From contig VZQC01011939.1 in NCBI GenBank assembly GCA_009823505.1, positions 570,345-634,344 of the forward strand: 64,000 nucleotides of DNA, given 5' to 3'. Source of the DNA: Rhizomys pruinosus (lineage: Eukaryota; Chordata; Mammalia; Rodentia; Spalacidae). The notes beneath the pieces are model-generated. The model was not told the DNA's origin, did not search any database, and saw nothing but the letters and a program-made list of their open reading frames with translations. Of the stretch, positions 21,846 to 33,792 are shown piece after piece; positions within the stretch are counted from its first letter, which is position 1, and each line of letters starts with the position of its first letter. The translations under genes and the position numbers were made by a program.

Positions 21846-23640
21846 AGTACAAGTATCCTTCATATAAAACCAATTTTGCAAGCAGTTGTGCCCAACCCAC
21901 ACAGCCCAAAGCTCCCACCATCCAGCTGGAGGGGCTTGAATGTTCAATCAAGTTGATCAAATAAGAATCCAGACTACATTGTCGTAGTTTTACCATTCAC
22001 CCCAATCGCAGCCCTTATATTCTACCACTCCCCCTCTTCTGCAGATTGTTCCTTAGGCTTAGAAAAGGGGCACAGGTGGACGAGAAGCAGAACAGTCTAC
22101 TTTGTCTGGAGATGTCGTTTTGGACTCTGATTGGTTCTGGCTGTTTCCTTTCATGGGCTGACCATTTGTCCAGGAATAGCCTTTCAATCTTACTAATGAA
22201 GCACAAGTGATTAGATATATAGGTATTTAAACATTGCTAATTACTATGGTAGGTTACTTTGGTATAGACACAGATGTTTGGATGGTGTGTTAATCCATGG
22301 ATTACTTTTTTCCTGTGAAAGATGACAAGGTCTTACTGTGGCATATAACATCTCCTAATCACTAGATGATATAATCTTGTGGCAACACCCATGAGTTATT
22401 CCTCCAAGGAGAGAGTCAATAGCCCAATAGAATTGGGATATACAGACATATGGCTGCCACTGCTGCACAGTATCTCCAAGCAGGTGAGGTGTAGCTGATG
22501 TTGGTGGAGGAGTCTTGCTTGACTCAAGGAGACCAACATTTGCTTTATTGGTTCAGTGGCCTTTGGTAACACTCTCTGGTATTCCAGAGACCAACTGTAT
22601 ACTTGCAAATGCGGTCTCAATACAACCTTCCCATGCTTACATCAGGTCACTTACAGCAGGGCCCTACCGCCTCTCCTCCTGCAGGAATCCCAGTTTACAG
22701 GCAAGAAGCCTTTACCTTTTTTGGGGGGGAGATTGGATCCCCTTTCCAACATCTCCCTGGCAGAACAATGCATTGCTGCTATCAGTGCTCTCCTGTATTA
22801 ATATATTTTGCTTATATGCACCACTTAAAGAAATGTTAGTATTATATTTGGTTCTGAATAGAGAATAATCCTCTTCACAGTTCCTATGCCCATTAGTCAA
22901 TTAAAGAAAGGAGTTTTACCAGTTTTATAAGAGATTACTTCTATAACAGTCAGCTCTAATTTACAGTTAGAGGATGACTTCATTACCACCACGTTTTTCT
23001 TTGATCTATGAAAAAGAGGTAAGGAGGTCTCTCATACTGAAACTGTGCTGCACCTAGAAGGTAAGGTTCATTAGGACTCATTCTAAACAGTTGTTACACC
23101 TATGGTCTTCAGAGATGTTTGATGCCTGTAGCAGTCTGAGGCCTTTCTTCCTTTTAGTGTTAAGATGGGCCAACTTCTCTGCTCGTATTTCTTGGTACAA
23201 CCTACACAATGGAAGGCTACATCCTTCCTTTCTTTCTCAGTCATTGAGTTGGTGACGTTTTGACCTGCGGGAGCATACAAATCTTTTCCCATAGTTAGTT
23301 TCAAGATTAAATTGAAAGTTTTTGACAAAAAGGCTTAATATGTAACTGTATCCCCCCTTTTTTATTTTAGTTTTTTCTTTTATTTTGGACCCATGAGTCT
23401 CAAAAAGGCAGTTGTAATACACATACCTATAGGCAGGTATCAAGGTGTAAATTTCATTAAATTTATCCAAGGTTTCCTATGTTGTTAATTTGGGAAGCAA
23501 ACCTAATTCCTTAGGCTAAACTATCCTACAGGTAAAAGAGAATGTTACAAGATGATACTGTATAATACAAAAATTATAGAGAACATTTGTATATGTTAAT
23601 CCCAAAGTTATTATTATATAAATTTTAAGTAAAATACCAT
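21811..23640 (-). repeat. Family A copy 4, inverted, with poly(A) tail
   Basis: On the minus strand the homology ends ...GAAGGATACTTGTACTC followed by about 34 A (plus-strand poly(T) 21811-21844). Copy 1 ends at the same point before an A-rich tract. This argues for reverse transcription of a polyadenylated RNA by L1 machinery. The 5' side reaches the L1 3' end near 23650. Confidence 0.65.
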
Positions 23641-23791
23641 GTAATTTAAAATTAAATATACATTAATAGAATATAGACCCGTGTCCCTCTCCTGCCCCTC
23701 CCTCCCCTCCTGATTCACCATTTCATTCAGTTTTCTGATGCAGTCTTTCTGTTGTTGTTCTTTTAATATGCATCCCTCTCCACAAGAAATA

Positions 23792-26700
23792 TTAACAACT
23801 GGCATAGAACTCCATTGTGTACATGTCCCACGTTTTTTCTGTCCACTCGTCAGTTGAGGGACATTTGGGTTGGTTCCAGCTTTTTGCTATTGTGAACAAA
23901 GCTGCAATAAATATAGCTGTGCTTGTATTTCTGCAGTAAGATGAGTCTTGTGGGTATATGCCCAGGAGTGGTATGACTGGGTCAAATGGCAAGCTCATTT
24001 TGAGTCTTCCAAGGGTTCTCCACACTGCTTTCCATAGTGGCTGTACAAGTTTACATTCCCACCAGCAATGGATGAGTGTTCCCCTTTCCCCACAACCTCT
24101 CCAGCACTTGGTATCATTTGTTTTCTTGATCCTGGCCAGTCTTATCGGAGTGAGGTAATATCTTAGAGTGGTCTTAATTTGCATTTCCCTAAGTATTAGT
24201 GACGTTGAAGTTTTTAAGATGTTTCTCAGCCATCTCTAGTTCCTCCTCTGTGAAGTCTCTATTCAGTCCTTTGCTCCATCTTTTGAGTGATTCACTTGTT
24301 TCTTTCTTCTTTGTTTTTTGAGTAGTTTGTATACTCTGGAAATTAATGCTTTGTCAGATGTATCTGCTGTGAAGGTTTCCTCCCACTCTGTGGGTCTTCT
24401 CCTCACTTCCTTTATTGCTTCCTTTGATGTACAGAAGCTTTTGAGTTTAATGAGGTCCCATTTGTCAATTGTCGATCTTATTTCTTGTGCAGCTGCTGTC
24501 TGATTTAGGAAGTCTTTTCCTACACCTATGTCTTGTAGTCTGCTGCCAAGCTTCTCTTCTATCACCTCCAGAGTTTGGGGTTTCACATTGAGGTCTTTGG
24601 TCCATCTGGAGTTGACCTTTGTACAAGGTGAGAGGTAGGGGTTTAATTTCATTCTTCTACAAGTGGTGATCCAGTTTTGCCAACACCACTTGCTGAAGAT
24701 GCTGTCTTTCCTCCATTGTGTCTTCTTGGCCCCCTTGTCAAATATGAGGTGGCTGAAATTGTATGAGCTCAGGTTTGGATCTTCAGTTTTATTCCATTGG
24801 TCAACTGGTCTGTTTTTGTGCCAGTACCAGGCTGTTTTTATGACTATAGCCCTGTAGTATAGTTTGATGTCTGGTATAGCGATCCCCCCTGTATTGCTCT
24901 TTTCACTCAGGGTTGCTTTGGCTATTCGGGGTCTTTTGTTTTTCCAAATGAAATTGAGGATTTTTTTTTCCAAGCCTGTGAAGAAACTCTTGGGGATTTT
25001 GATTGGGATTGCATTAAATCTGTACACTAGTTTGGGTAGGATGGACATTTTTACTATATTTATTTTCCCAATCCATGAGCATGGGAGGTTTGTCCATCTT
25101 CTGATGTCTTCCTCAATTTCCTTTTTCAGGGGTTTAAAATTTTTGTTGTAGAGATCCTTGGTGTCTTTGGTTAGGTTTGTTCCTAGGTATTTTATTGTTT
25201 TTGAGGCTATTGTGAGTGGGAAGGTCTCCTTGTAGTCCTTCTTCAGTTGCTTGTTGTTGGTGTAAAGAAAGGCTACTGATTTTTCTAGATTTATTTTGTA
25301 TCCTGCCACTTTACCAAAGCTCTTAATCATTTCTAGGAGTTTTCTGGTGGAGTTCTTAGCATCCCTTAGGTAGACAATCATATCATCAGCAAAAAGGGAT
25401 AGCTTGATTTCCTCTTTTCCAATTAGAACTCCTTTAATTTCCTTTTCTTGCCTTATTGCCCTTGCAAGGGTTTCCAGCACTATATTGAAGAGGAGTGGTG
25501 ACAGGGGGCAGCCTTGCCGAGTTCCTACCTTCAAGGGGAATGCTTCTGTCATTTCCCCATTTAGGATGATATTGGCTGTGGGTTTCCTGTATATGGCTTT
25601 GATTACATTGAGGAATGATCCCTCTAGGCCAATTCCCTCCAGGACTTTAAACATGAAAGGATGCTGGATTTTGTCAAAGGCTTTCTCCGCATCAATTGAG
25701 ATGATGGTGTGGTTTTTGTCCTTCAGTCCATTGATATGTTTGATGATGTTTATTGATTTTCGTATGTTGAACCATCCCTGCATCTCTGGTATGAATCCAA
25801 CTTGGTCATGGTGGATGATTTTCTTGATGTGAGTCTGTATGCGATTTGCCAGAATCCTGTTTAGAATTTTGGCATCTGTGTTCATTAGGGAGATGGGTCT
25901 ATAGTTCTCCTTTTTGGTTGTATCTTTCCCTGGTTTTGGTAGTAGCGTAATGCTGGCTTCATAGAAGGAATTTGGGAGAAGTCCCTCCATTTGTATCCTT
26001 CTAAACAATTTAAGTAGTAATGGTTGTAAGTCTTTACGAAATATTTTATAGAATTCTGCCGTGAATCCATCCGGGCCTGGGCATTTTTTGGTTGGGAGGC
26101 TGCTTATTACATCTTCGATTTCTTCCTGTATTATTGGTCTATTTAAGCTGTCGATCTCTTCTTGGTTCAGCTTTGGTGATTCCCAGGATTTCAGATATTC
26201 ATCCATTTCTTCTGGGTTTTCAAACTCAGTAGAGTATAGGTTTTAAAGTAATCCCGTATGATTGTCTGGATCTTTTCATTGTCTGTTGTGATATTTCCCC
26301 TTTCATCACAGATTCTATTGATTTGGAGTTGTTCCTTCTTTCTTTTGGTTAACTGGGCTAGAGGTCTGTCTATTTTATTTATTCTCTCAAAGAACCAACT
26401 TTTGCATTCATTGATTTTTTTGTATGGTTTTCTTTGTTTCTATTTCATTGATCTCTGCTCTGATTTTTGTTTTTTCTTCTTGTCTGTTGCGTTTAGGGTT
26501 CATTTGTTGTTGTCTCTCAAATACTTTTAGCTGCAGTGTTAGATCATTCACTTGTGCTCTTTCTGTTTTTTTTTAATGTAGGCTCTAGGAGCTATAAACT
26601 TCCCTCTTAGGACTGCTTTTAAAGTGTCCCATAGGGTTTGCTGTGTTGTATTATCATTGTCATTCAATTCCAGGAATGTTTTTATTTCTTTATTTCTTCC

Positions 26701-27680
26701 TTGACCCATTCATTATTCAGGAGAGTGTTGTTTAGTCTCCATCTGTTCTTGTAGGTTGTAGGGTTTATCCTGGCGTTGATATTGAGTTTTATTGCACTGT
26801 GGTCTGATAGAATGCATGAGATTATTTCAATCTTTTTGTATTTGTTGAGTTTTTCCCTATGTCCCAGTATATGGTCTATTTTGGAGAATGTTCCGTGGGG
26901 TGCTGTGTGGAAAGTGTATTCTCTGGTGTTTGGGTGAAATATTCAATAGATGTCTGTGAGGTCCATTTGGTGTATTGTATCATTCAGTTCAGATGTGTCT
27001 CTGTTTATCCTTTGTCCTGTTGATCTTCTAAAGGACTTAGTGGGGTATTGAAGTCCCCTACTATTAGTGTGTTGGGGTTAATTTGAGCCTTGAGATCTTG
27101 AAGATTTGTCTTTACAAAGTTTAGTGCGCCGGCGTTTGGTGTGTATATGTTCATGATTGTGAGATCTTCATCGTCAATTGCTCCTTTAATAAAGATGTTA
27201 CAGCCGGGCATGGTGGCATACGCCTTTAATCCTAGCACTTGGGAGGCAGAGGCAGGTGGATCTTTGTGAGTTCAAGGCCAGCCTGGTCTACAGAGCGAGT
27301 TCCAGGACAGCTGGGGCTACAGGGAGACCCTGTCTCAAAAAGACCAAAAAATAAAAAATAAAAAAAGAAATAAAGATGTAGTGGCCCTCTTTGTCTCTTT
27401 TGATTTCTTTTGCTTTGAAGTCTATTTTGTTGTATATTAGAATAGCAACACCTGCTTTCTTTTCAGTACCATATGCTTTGAATATTTTCTTCCATCCCTT
27501 CACCTTAAGTTGGTGCCTGTCCTTGAAATTGAGATGGGTTTCTTGTAGATGGCATATAGATGGATTTTGTTTCTTAATCCATTCTCCCAGTCTATGCCTT
27601 TTGGTTGGGGAGTTCAGCCCATTAATATTTAAGGTTATAATTGAAAGATGGATGTTGCTCCCTTTCACCTTATTATCCAT
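23792..27680 (-). pseudogene. L1 ORF2 (endonuclease-reverse transcriptase), broken
   Basis: ORF2 nicks target DNA and reverse-transcribes L1 RNA. The N-terminal endonuclease starts near 27680 (SIITLNINGLNSP; QETHL) and resumes after the B1 with VGDFNTPLS. A 647-codon open stretch, 24263-26206, covers reverse transcriptase: GCPLSPLLF at residues 232-240 and the catalytic FADD at 272-275. The C-terminal piece (23792-24184) keeps the Cys-rich CX3CX7HX4C motif. Frameshifts between 26206 and 27000 and near 24200, plus the SINE, break the frame. Antisense frames here are shadows. Confidence 0.92.
27201..27368 (+). repeat. B1 SINE with target-site duplication
   Basis: Full-length B1 (GCCGGGCATGGTGGC...) with AAAAGACCAAAAAATAAA tail, inserted in L1 ORF2. 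AATAAAGATGT(T)A flanks it at 27188-27200 and 27369-27380. Confidence 0.93.
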
Positions 27681-27737
27681 TTGGACTTTTAGTCTCTGAT
27701 TCTACTCCTACGGTTATGTTTTTATTAGTCTCTTTTC

Positions 27738-28874
27738 CTAGGTACTTGAGGATAGTTGCACCTCTCTTCTGTCCTTTGAATTGCTTAAAGTATTTTCTGG
27801 AGAGTTAGTTGGTTTTCCAGACATGTATTCTATCATCTTGTTTATGTCATGGAAGATTTTTCTCTCTCCTTCAACTGTAATGGACATTTTTGCTGGGTAA
27901 AGTATTCTTGGTTGGCATCCATAGTCCTTTAACACTGGGAATGCTTTGCTCCATGTTCTTCTTGCTTTCATGGTTTGCATGAGAAGTCACTTGTAATTCT
28001 GATGGGTTTCCTTTTGTATGTGACTTGTTTTTCTTTTGTGGCCTTCAGAATTTTGTCTTTGTTTTTGGCATCTAGCATTTTGACTATGATATAGCATGGG
28101 GAGTTTCTTTTATGATCTTGTCTATTAAGAGTCCTGTGTGCTTCTTGTATTTGAATGGGTTTTTCTATTTTTAGTTCGGGGAAGTTTTCATCTATTATTC
28201 TATTGAAGATCTGATCAATATTATTCTCTTGAGATTCTTCTCCTTCCTCTATTCCTATGAGGTAGAGGTTTGATCTTTTCATAGTGTCCCATATTTCCTG
28301 GTTGCTCCACTTTTGTGTATTTTTAAATTTTTCATAATCTTTATTTGAGTGTATTAATTGCTCTGTGCTATCTTCCAGATCTGATTTTCTTTGCTCTGCT
28401 TCCTCCATTCTATTTCTGAGGCTTTTTCCTTTCCTTTCTTCTTGATTGGATGAGTGTTCTATTTCTTTTTTCATTTCATCCTGTGATTTCTTTAATATAT
28501 CCATTTCCTTTCTGAGTTTCTCAATCTCTTCTTGGTGCTCCTTACTTCATTGATTGGCTTCCTTTTTCAGTGTTTCTACTTCCTTAAGTTGTTTTTTTTT
28601 CTCTCTCTCTCTCTAGTTCTTTCTGGAGCTTGTCAATCCCTTCCTTTAGGTCTTTTCGAAGTTTGTCATTGTATCCCTCTAGGTCATTTTTGAGTTTTTC
28701 ATTCTGTCTCTTTAGTTCTCTGAATTCTTCTTTATTTTCTTTAATTTCTCTGCATAGGTCTGCAATTATTCCTCTAAGGTCTGTTTCTGGGGTCACCTCC
28801 AGGGGGATCCCATTGTAGCTATCTCCTACAGGGTTGGTGGAGCTTGGTGTGGAATTATCCTGCACCTTTCCCAT
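27738..28874 (-). pseudogene. L1 ORF1 (RNA-binding nucleocapsid-like protein), broken
   Basis: ORF1p forms trimers through a coiled coil and coats L1 RNA. The first piece (28584-28874, 96 codons from ATG) enters a Glu/Lys/Leu coiled coil. The second (27968-28504, 178 codons) finishes the coil and holds the RRM-like domain. The third (27738-27980) is the C-terminal domain (ARRTWSKAFPVLKD). Frameshifts near 28570 and 27975 separate them. Roughly the usual 350-380 residue ORF1. Confidence 0.85.
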
Positions 28875-29560
28875 GTTGTCCCTTCACCATGTCCCTGGCA
28901 TGTGGGTTTCCCTTTTGTGATTCAAATCTCAAATGCCTTTTCAGTATGTTGAAGGCTGAAAGCTTGATTTATTTTGCTTGCCTCCTTCCGATGCTTCCCC
29001 CCCCCCCCTTGTTTTTGGAGTGTTGACTTGTCTAGGTTTCAGGCTTTCACTTTTGTTTATATATTGGATATCGGAAGTCTAAGTCACTCTTCCTTTCCTG
29101 TTCTGAGGGTTCTCTTAATCCACTGGATACTCTCTCCTCAATTCCAGTTGTTGGCATGGAGGGGGATGCCTGACTTGCCTGCGCCCTGGTACCTGCTTGG
29201 AGCAGTGCTAGGCTGCTCCAGGTGATCCTAACAGGTCCAGAACCTGAGCCCCCAACACACGACCTCACTATGGCACCCAAGCCAGACCCAAACCCAGGAC
29301 CACTTCCGGTTTCAAGGGGGGAGGGGCGACCCAGCCAGGCAGCCACACTCTGCAGGGGCTTAGGGCTCCTATCTAGGCCTGCCAGCCACCAGCGCCTCTG
29401 CCACAAACCAGCAAATCAATTGTACCTGCCTGAAGCAGTGCGGGGCTGCTCCAGGTGATCCTAGCAGGTCTGGAACCTGAGCCCCCAACACACGACCTCA
29501 CTACGGCACCTGAGCCAGACCCCTACTCTTACTATATTTACAGAGCTCTCATGGCCATTT
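28875..29560 (-). promoter_or_regulatory. L1 5'UTR with a 234-bp-spaced duplication
   Basis: About 80 bp containing GCTGCTCCAGGTGATCCTA and CCCCCAACACACGACCTCAC occurs at about 29213 and again, slightly changed, at about 29447. A 5'UTR built of partial tandem monomers is the arrangement of rodent L1 promoters. A C-run and T-rich tract lie near 28990. Confidence 0.6.
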
Positions 29561-30282
29561 GGGCCAGACCAGTGTTTTAGACCAGTTGGTGCTGCCCAGT
29601 TACTCCTAGAGGTATTGCCCTCCACTGGAGTGTGGTCACTGTAACAGGGCCGCGCCCTTCAAAAACTTGACTGTCCATCCCCTGGAAGATCTGTCTACAC
29701 AGAGGGGCTCTCAAAGTCCTCAATCACTCCCCCCAACCCCCGCTGGGATGGTCCATGGCTTCATCTTGTAGGGTCTTGTGCAGGCAGCACAGCTGCCTTG
29801 AGTTCAGAAGTGCAGTGGGCCTGCCATTGCCAGAAGACACTGTCTCTCCATCCCAACCTCTGGCTTTTGTGAATTCTTAAAGGACCAAATTATAAACTGT
29901 AGTTTACAGCCTGCCATCACGTTGTGAGAGAGGCTCACTTTGTTCCACAAAGCAGCGTGTGCGCTGCTGGGCTAAGGGAAGGCTGAGCTTCCTTGTTTGG
30001 AAGGTGGTTTGTTGTTTTTCAGGGGTTGGGATTGAAGGCAGGACCTTATGTGTGATGTGCCTGCCCCCCCAGCCCCCTCCCTACCCCATGCTGAACCCAG
30101 AGATGGGCTAGAGAAGAGACTGGGACAGGAAGCTGACTGCACACCTGGCTTCATATGAGGCAGAGAGGGAGGGAGAGAAGGAGCGAGACCATGGCATGCA
30201 TAACAGCCATTGAAAACATGTTGCCTCAAAAAGACCAAAAAAAAAAAAAAAGAAAGAATGAAAACACATGTGAGAGAGTGTG
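29561..30282. other. Intergenic, no gene seen
   Basis: May include the outermost L1 5' sequence. Near 30220-30253 an isolated B1-type tail (CTCAAAAAGACC plus A-run) remains. No supported gene. Confidence 0.4.
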
Positions 30283-30345
30283 TGTGCGTGTGTGTGTGTG
30301 TGTGTCTCTGTCTATCTGTCTGTCTGTCTGTCTGTCTGTGTGTCT
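30283..30345. repeat. (GT)n(CTGT)n microsatellite
   Basis: Compound GT then CTGT repeat inside or beside an inverted B3-like SINE. Confidence 0.9.
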
Positions 30346-30512
30346 ATGTGTGTCCCCATGTGTGGGAATGGGGTGTGCATGTGGAGGTCAGGACGACTTG
30401 TAGGATCTGTTCTCTCCTACCGTGTGCATCCTGGGGATTGAACTCAGGCCATCCGGCTTGGTGGGAAGCTCCTTGGTGGGAAGCTCCTTTACACGCTGAC
30501 CCATCTCGCTGA
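30346..30512 (-). repeat. B3-like SINE
   Basis: Inverted: GTGTGCATGTGGAGGTCAGG, GGGGATTGAACTCAGGCC and CACGCTGACCCATCTCGC. A 15-bp tandem duplication (CTTGGTGGGAAGCTC) is internal. Confidence 0.65.
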
Positions 30513-30639
30513 CCCACGCTCCCAATTCTGGGCTCCTTCTGTGGAAGAATTAAAGCAAAGGAGCTTCCTTTTGGGGTATGAAAATGGACTGTTTTGGAAT
30601 TTTGGCTGTTACCCTTTTCTCAGAAGGGGAAATAAACAT

Positions 30640-30866
30640 CTCATGTTATTCTTTGAGACCGAGTCTCGCTCTAGCCCCAGCTGGCCTGGAACTCCCTGTG
30701 TTGACCAGGTTGGCCTTGATGAGAGATTCTCCCTCCTCAGTGCTGGGATTCAAGCCATGCCCAGCTAACATCTTTTGTTGTGTTCTGAGGTGGGTTTCCC
30801 CCTTGAGCCCAGGCTGAAGCCATCCTCCTGCCTCAGTAACATAGGCACACCCCACTGTGCCCAGCT
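30640..30866 (-). repeat. Two inverted B1-type SINEs
   Basis: Unit 1, 30640-30768 (GAGACCGAGTCTCGCTC). Unit 2, 30770-30866, is older (CCATCCTCCTGCCTCAG). Confidence 0.65.
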
Positions 30867-31014
30867 CAGATGAAGTTCTGGCTTCGGATTTAAGTGACTA
30901 TGCATTTTCAGCCTGGTCCAACGATCCTAGGGCAGGTGCTTACTATAAAATGATGGCCTGAATTTTTATAAATAAAACACATGAGCTCATGACTTATTTT
31001 TATGAAAAAAATGT

Positions 31015-31400
31015 CTGGAGGCCTGAGAGATGGCTCAGTGGTTAAGAGAACTGGCTGCTGCAGCCAGGCACGGTGGCGCACACCTTTAATCCTAGCACTT
31101 GGGAGGCAGAGGCAGGTGGATCTTTGTGACTTCAAGGCCAGCCTGGTCTACAGAGTGAGTTCCAGGACAGCTGGGACTACAGGGAGACCCCATCTCGAAG
31201 AGACCCCCCCAAAAAGAGCACTGCCTACTTTTGCAGAAGACCCAGTTCCCAGCATGCACATGGTGGCTAACAACCATCTGTGATTCCCGTTCAAGGGATC
31301 TGACACCATTACCCACCTCTATGGACATTATACACTTATACACATGCAGGCAAAACTCATGCACATAAAATAAAAATAAATTTAAAAGATAAAACATTGT
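31015..31400 (+). repeat. B2 SINE split by a B1 SINE
   Basis: The B2 head (31015-31060) and body (from about 31215) are separated by a full B1 at 31063-31213. AGAGAACTGGCTGCT and AGAGCACTGCCTACT are the diverged copies of the duplicated B2 target. The B1 is therefore younger than the B2. Confidence 0.8.
31063..31213 (+). repeat. B1 SINE nested in a B2
   Basis: Complete B1 (GCCAGGCACGGTGGCGCAC) ending CATCTCGAAGAGACC and a short C/A tail. Confidence 0.85.
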
Positions 31401-31401
31401 A

Positions 31402-31518
31402 TCTGCTGGTTGTGGGGTGCACATCTTTAATCCCAGCACTTGGGAGGCAGAGGCAGGCAGATGTCTGAGAGTTCAAGGCCAGCCTGGTCTACACAACAAG
31501 TTCCAGGGCAGCTGGGGC
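31402..31518 (+). repeat. B1 SINE
   Basis: B1 body AATCCCAGCACTTGGGAGGC to TTCCAGGGCAGC, lacking the A-rich tail and fused to the following SINE. Confidence 0.8.
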
Positions 31519-31800
31519 TGGGGAGATGGCTCAGTGAGTGTGTGCTGTGCAAGGGTGAGGACCTGAGTTTGTTCTGCACAAAGGGAAAATGGGGGCTGTT
31601 GTGTTGCACATCTGTGACCCCAGCACTGGGGGAGGACGGGAGCAGCCCTGCTGGTGTCGCTGCCAGTCAGGCTAGCCTAATTGCTGATCCGAAGGCCAGT
31701 GCGACCGTGTGTCAAAGGAGGCGAATGGCTCCTGAGGATGCTGCAGGCTGCCCAGCCTCTGCTCACACAGGCATGCACACCCATGAACACACACACACAT
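31519..31800 (+). repeat. B3-type SINE
   Basis: Head GGGCTGGGGAGATGGCTCAG, diverged body, CA-rich end near 31790. Frames over it are artefacts. Confidence 0.55.
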
Positions 31801-31815
31801 AAAAAGTCCTCTCTG

Positions 31816-32052
31816 GGGGCTGGAGAGATAGCCTAGCAATTAAGAGCACCAACTGCTCTTGCAGAGGACCCAGGTTCGATCCCCAGCACCCACATGGCGG
31901 CTAAGGACCGTCTGTAACTCCAATTCCTGGAGAGCTCCAGTTGCAGGGGAATCCGAGACCCTCTTCTGACCTCCGCAGCATTGCACGACATGGGTGCACA
32001 AACCTACATGGAGACAGTACATTCATACACAAAAAAATAAATAAAATTTAAA
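31816..32052 (+). repeat. B2 SINE with target-site duplication
   Basis: Complete B2 of the internal-duplication subgroup. Exact 14-bp duplication AAAAGTCCTCTCTG at 31802-31815 and 32053-32066. Confidence 0.95.
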
Positions 32053-32066
32053 AAAAGTCCTCTCTG

Positions 32067-32821
32067 ACACCCAGCATTTCCTTCCCCTCCCCCACTGCAC
32101 CCTCAAACCTGACACTTCAGCTTATCTCGCTCCTGTGGTACCAGTGTTGGCACTTAGCCTTGGACATGGTGGGCAGGCAGGCAGGCAGACACTCCACCAT
32201 AGAGCAGTGTCCCCAGCCTCTGCTCTGTGGCCCCTCCCCTTTTTTGGGGACAGCATTTCCTGGGTGGCCTGGAGCCTCCCCAGCTCCTGCCTCAGCTTCT
32301 CAAATGCTGGGGTACAGGTGTGCACCCCCACACGGCTTTTTCAAACCCTCTTGCGTGGCACCCACTTCCCCCATCTTTGTCTCCTTTGCTGGCACTGGCC
32401 GCACCAGGCCCCCAGCCCGCGTCGTCCTGTCTGCGCCCAACACGACAGCCAGTGGCTTCTTGTCAGTGTAGACAGAGGCCTCTCTGTCCTTGCCTGGTTC
32501 CACTTCCTGTTTCTTGGAGAACACAGACCAAGGACCTGGCTGAGTGCTTCAGGCCCCATCCAGTCTCATCACACTTGGCAGACGTGCTTCCTCACCACAC
32601 TTACCCAGGGATCAAGTTCCTCCAGGGCTCCATGCAGGCACCTACCCCACGCCCAGCCTCCTCCAGGGTTCCAGGCCACCAGAACTTCCTGCCTCAGGGC
32701 CTTCGCCTGTGCTGTAGGATCTGCCTGGAAAATTCTTATCTTCTGACCTTGTTACTCCTGTTTGTCTTCAGATTATTAAAAAGATTTCAGTTTTAGCCTG
32801 GTGGTGCACGCCTTTAGCCCC
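32067..32821. other. Intergenic with an old inverted B1
   Basis: An inverted B1-like unit lies at about 32234-32335 (GCCTCAGCTTCTCAAATGC). The frame of about 200 codons crossing it is not a known protein and includes the SINE, so I do not call it. A B1 head remnant lies at about 32793-32820. Confidence 0.5.
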
Positions 32822-32972
32822 CAAAAAATTTTTTTTTCATTTTTATGTGTATCAATATTCTGTCTGTATGTAGGGGATCAGATCCCCTGGAACTGAAATT
32901 GCAGCAGATGTTAGCTAGGTCCTCAGCAAGAGCAACCAGTGCTCTTGACTGCTGGGCCATTTCCCAGTCCCT
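32822..32972 (-). repeat. B2 SINE, internally deleted
   Basis: Inverted B2, poly(T) to CATTTCCCAGTCCC; the middle part is missing. Confidence 0.75.
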
Positions 32973-33021
32973 TTCTTTAGATCCTGGCTGACAAGCCAAT
33001 TGCTGAAAGAAACAAACTTCT

Positions 33022-33204
33022 ATTTGTTTTTTTTTTTGTTGTTGTTTCTTGTTTGTCTGTTTTTTGGTCTTTTTGAGACAGGGTCTCTAGTCCCAGCTGG
33101 CCTGGAGCTTGCTATGTAGACCAGGCAGGGCCTTGAACTCAAAGAGATCTGCCTGCCTCTGCCTCTTGGAGTGCTGGGTTTAAAGGTGTGGGGCACCATG
33201 CCTG
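33022..33204 (-). repeat. B1 SINE with target-site duplication
   Basis: Inverted B1 with long T-rich tail. GAAAGAAACAAACTTCT at 33005-33021 is repeated with one change at 33205-33221. Confidence 0.92.
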
Positions 33205-33369
33205 AAAAGAAACAAACTTCTTCCCAACCCAGACATGTTGAAGTTCTTCCTCCCCAGCATTCCAGGATGCCTTCAACTTCTTCCCAATTCTATATCTCAT
33301 TCCTTTCATGCGAGGCTCTCCTTCCAGGCTGCAAGATCCCTGGAGGACCCTTGTTCACACATGTAGCTT

Positions 33370-33792
33370 GCTCTGGAGGGATGGACAGAGGTGTGAAGGG
33401 ATGGATGGTTAACAGGTGGGCAGAGGGCTGCATGACAAACAGAAAATACATCAATGTATTTGTTGTTGACAGGTGAATGGGTGGGCAAACAGATGGACTG
33501 AGAGATGGACAGGTGGGTGCAGGGATAGATGGGTGGGTGCACGGATGGACTGAGAGATGGACAGGTGGGTGCAGGGATAGATGGGTGGGTGCATAGACGG
33601 ATGGACTCAGGTTTAGAAGGTAGGTGGTTGACAGCTGGGTAGATGGGTGGATGGATAGATGGACACATGGGTAGATAATCTATGATTGGCTAAGTGGAGG
33701 GTGGGCATATGGATGGCTGACAGATGGGCGGATGGGTGAGTGGATGGAGTGGTAGGCAGATGGACTGAGGGATGGTGGAGTGTGTGGATGGG
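33370..33792. repeat. GGAT-type minisatellite
   Basis: Repeats of GGATGG/GGTGGGTGCA. A unit of about 53 bp containing ACTGAGAGATGGACAGGTGG is repeated at about 33496 and 33549. Confidence 0.85.

Larger units (their letters stand above)
23660..29560 (-). mobile_element. L1 element, nearly full length
   Basis: Order on the minus strand: 5'UTR with a partial duplication (28875-29560), ORF1 (27738-28874), ORF2 (23792-27680) and a shortened 3'UTR. A B1 sits in the endonuclease region. The 3'UTR is internally deleted relative to the copy at 47086. The 5' end near 29560 is approximate. Damaged and immobile. Confidence 0.88.

Noticed and set aside
25404..25832. 142-codon plus-strand frame
   Set aside because: Antisense shadow of L1 reverse transcriptase.
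29561..29980. Possible processed gene fragment beside the L1 5' end
   Set aside because: No reading frame or known sequence; more likely L1 5' or flanking DNA.
31816..31900. tRNA-like heads of B2 and ID SINEs as tRNA genes
   Set aside because: They are SINE promoters with A/B boxes; no cloverleaf with intact acceptor stem.
32135..32796. Overlapping frames of about 200 codons
   Set aside because: They cross an inverted B1; no family resemblance and no splice or promoter structure.
33370..33792. Regular GGAT repeats as a CRISPR-like array
   Set aside because: Units are contiguous and degenerate, with no unique spacers, in a mammalian genome.
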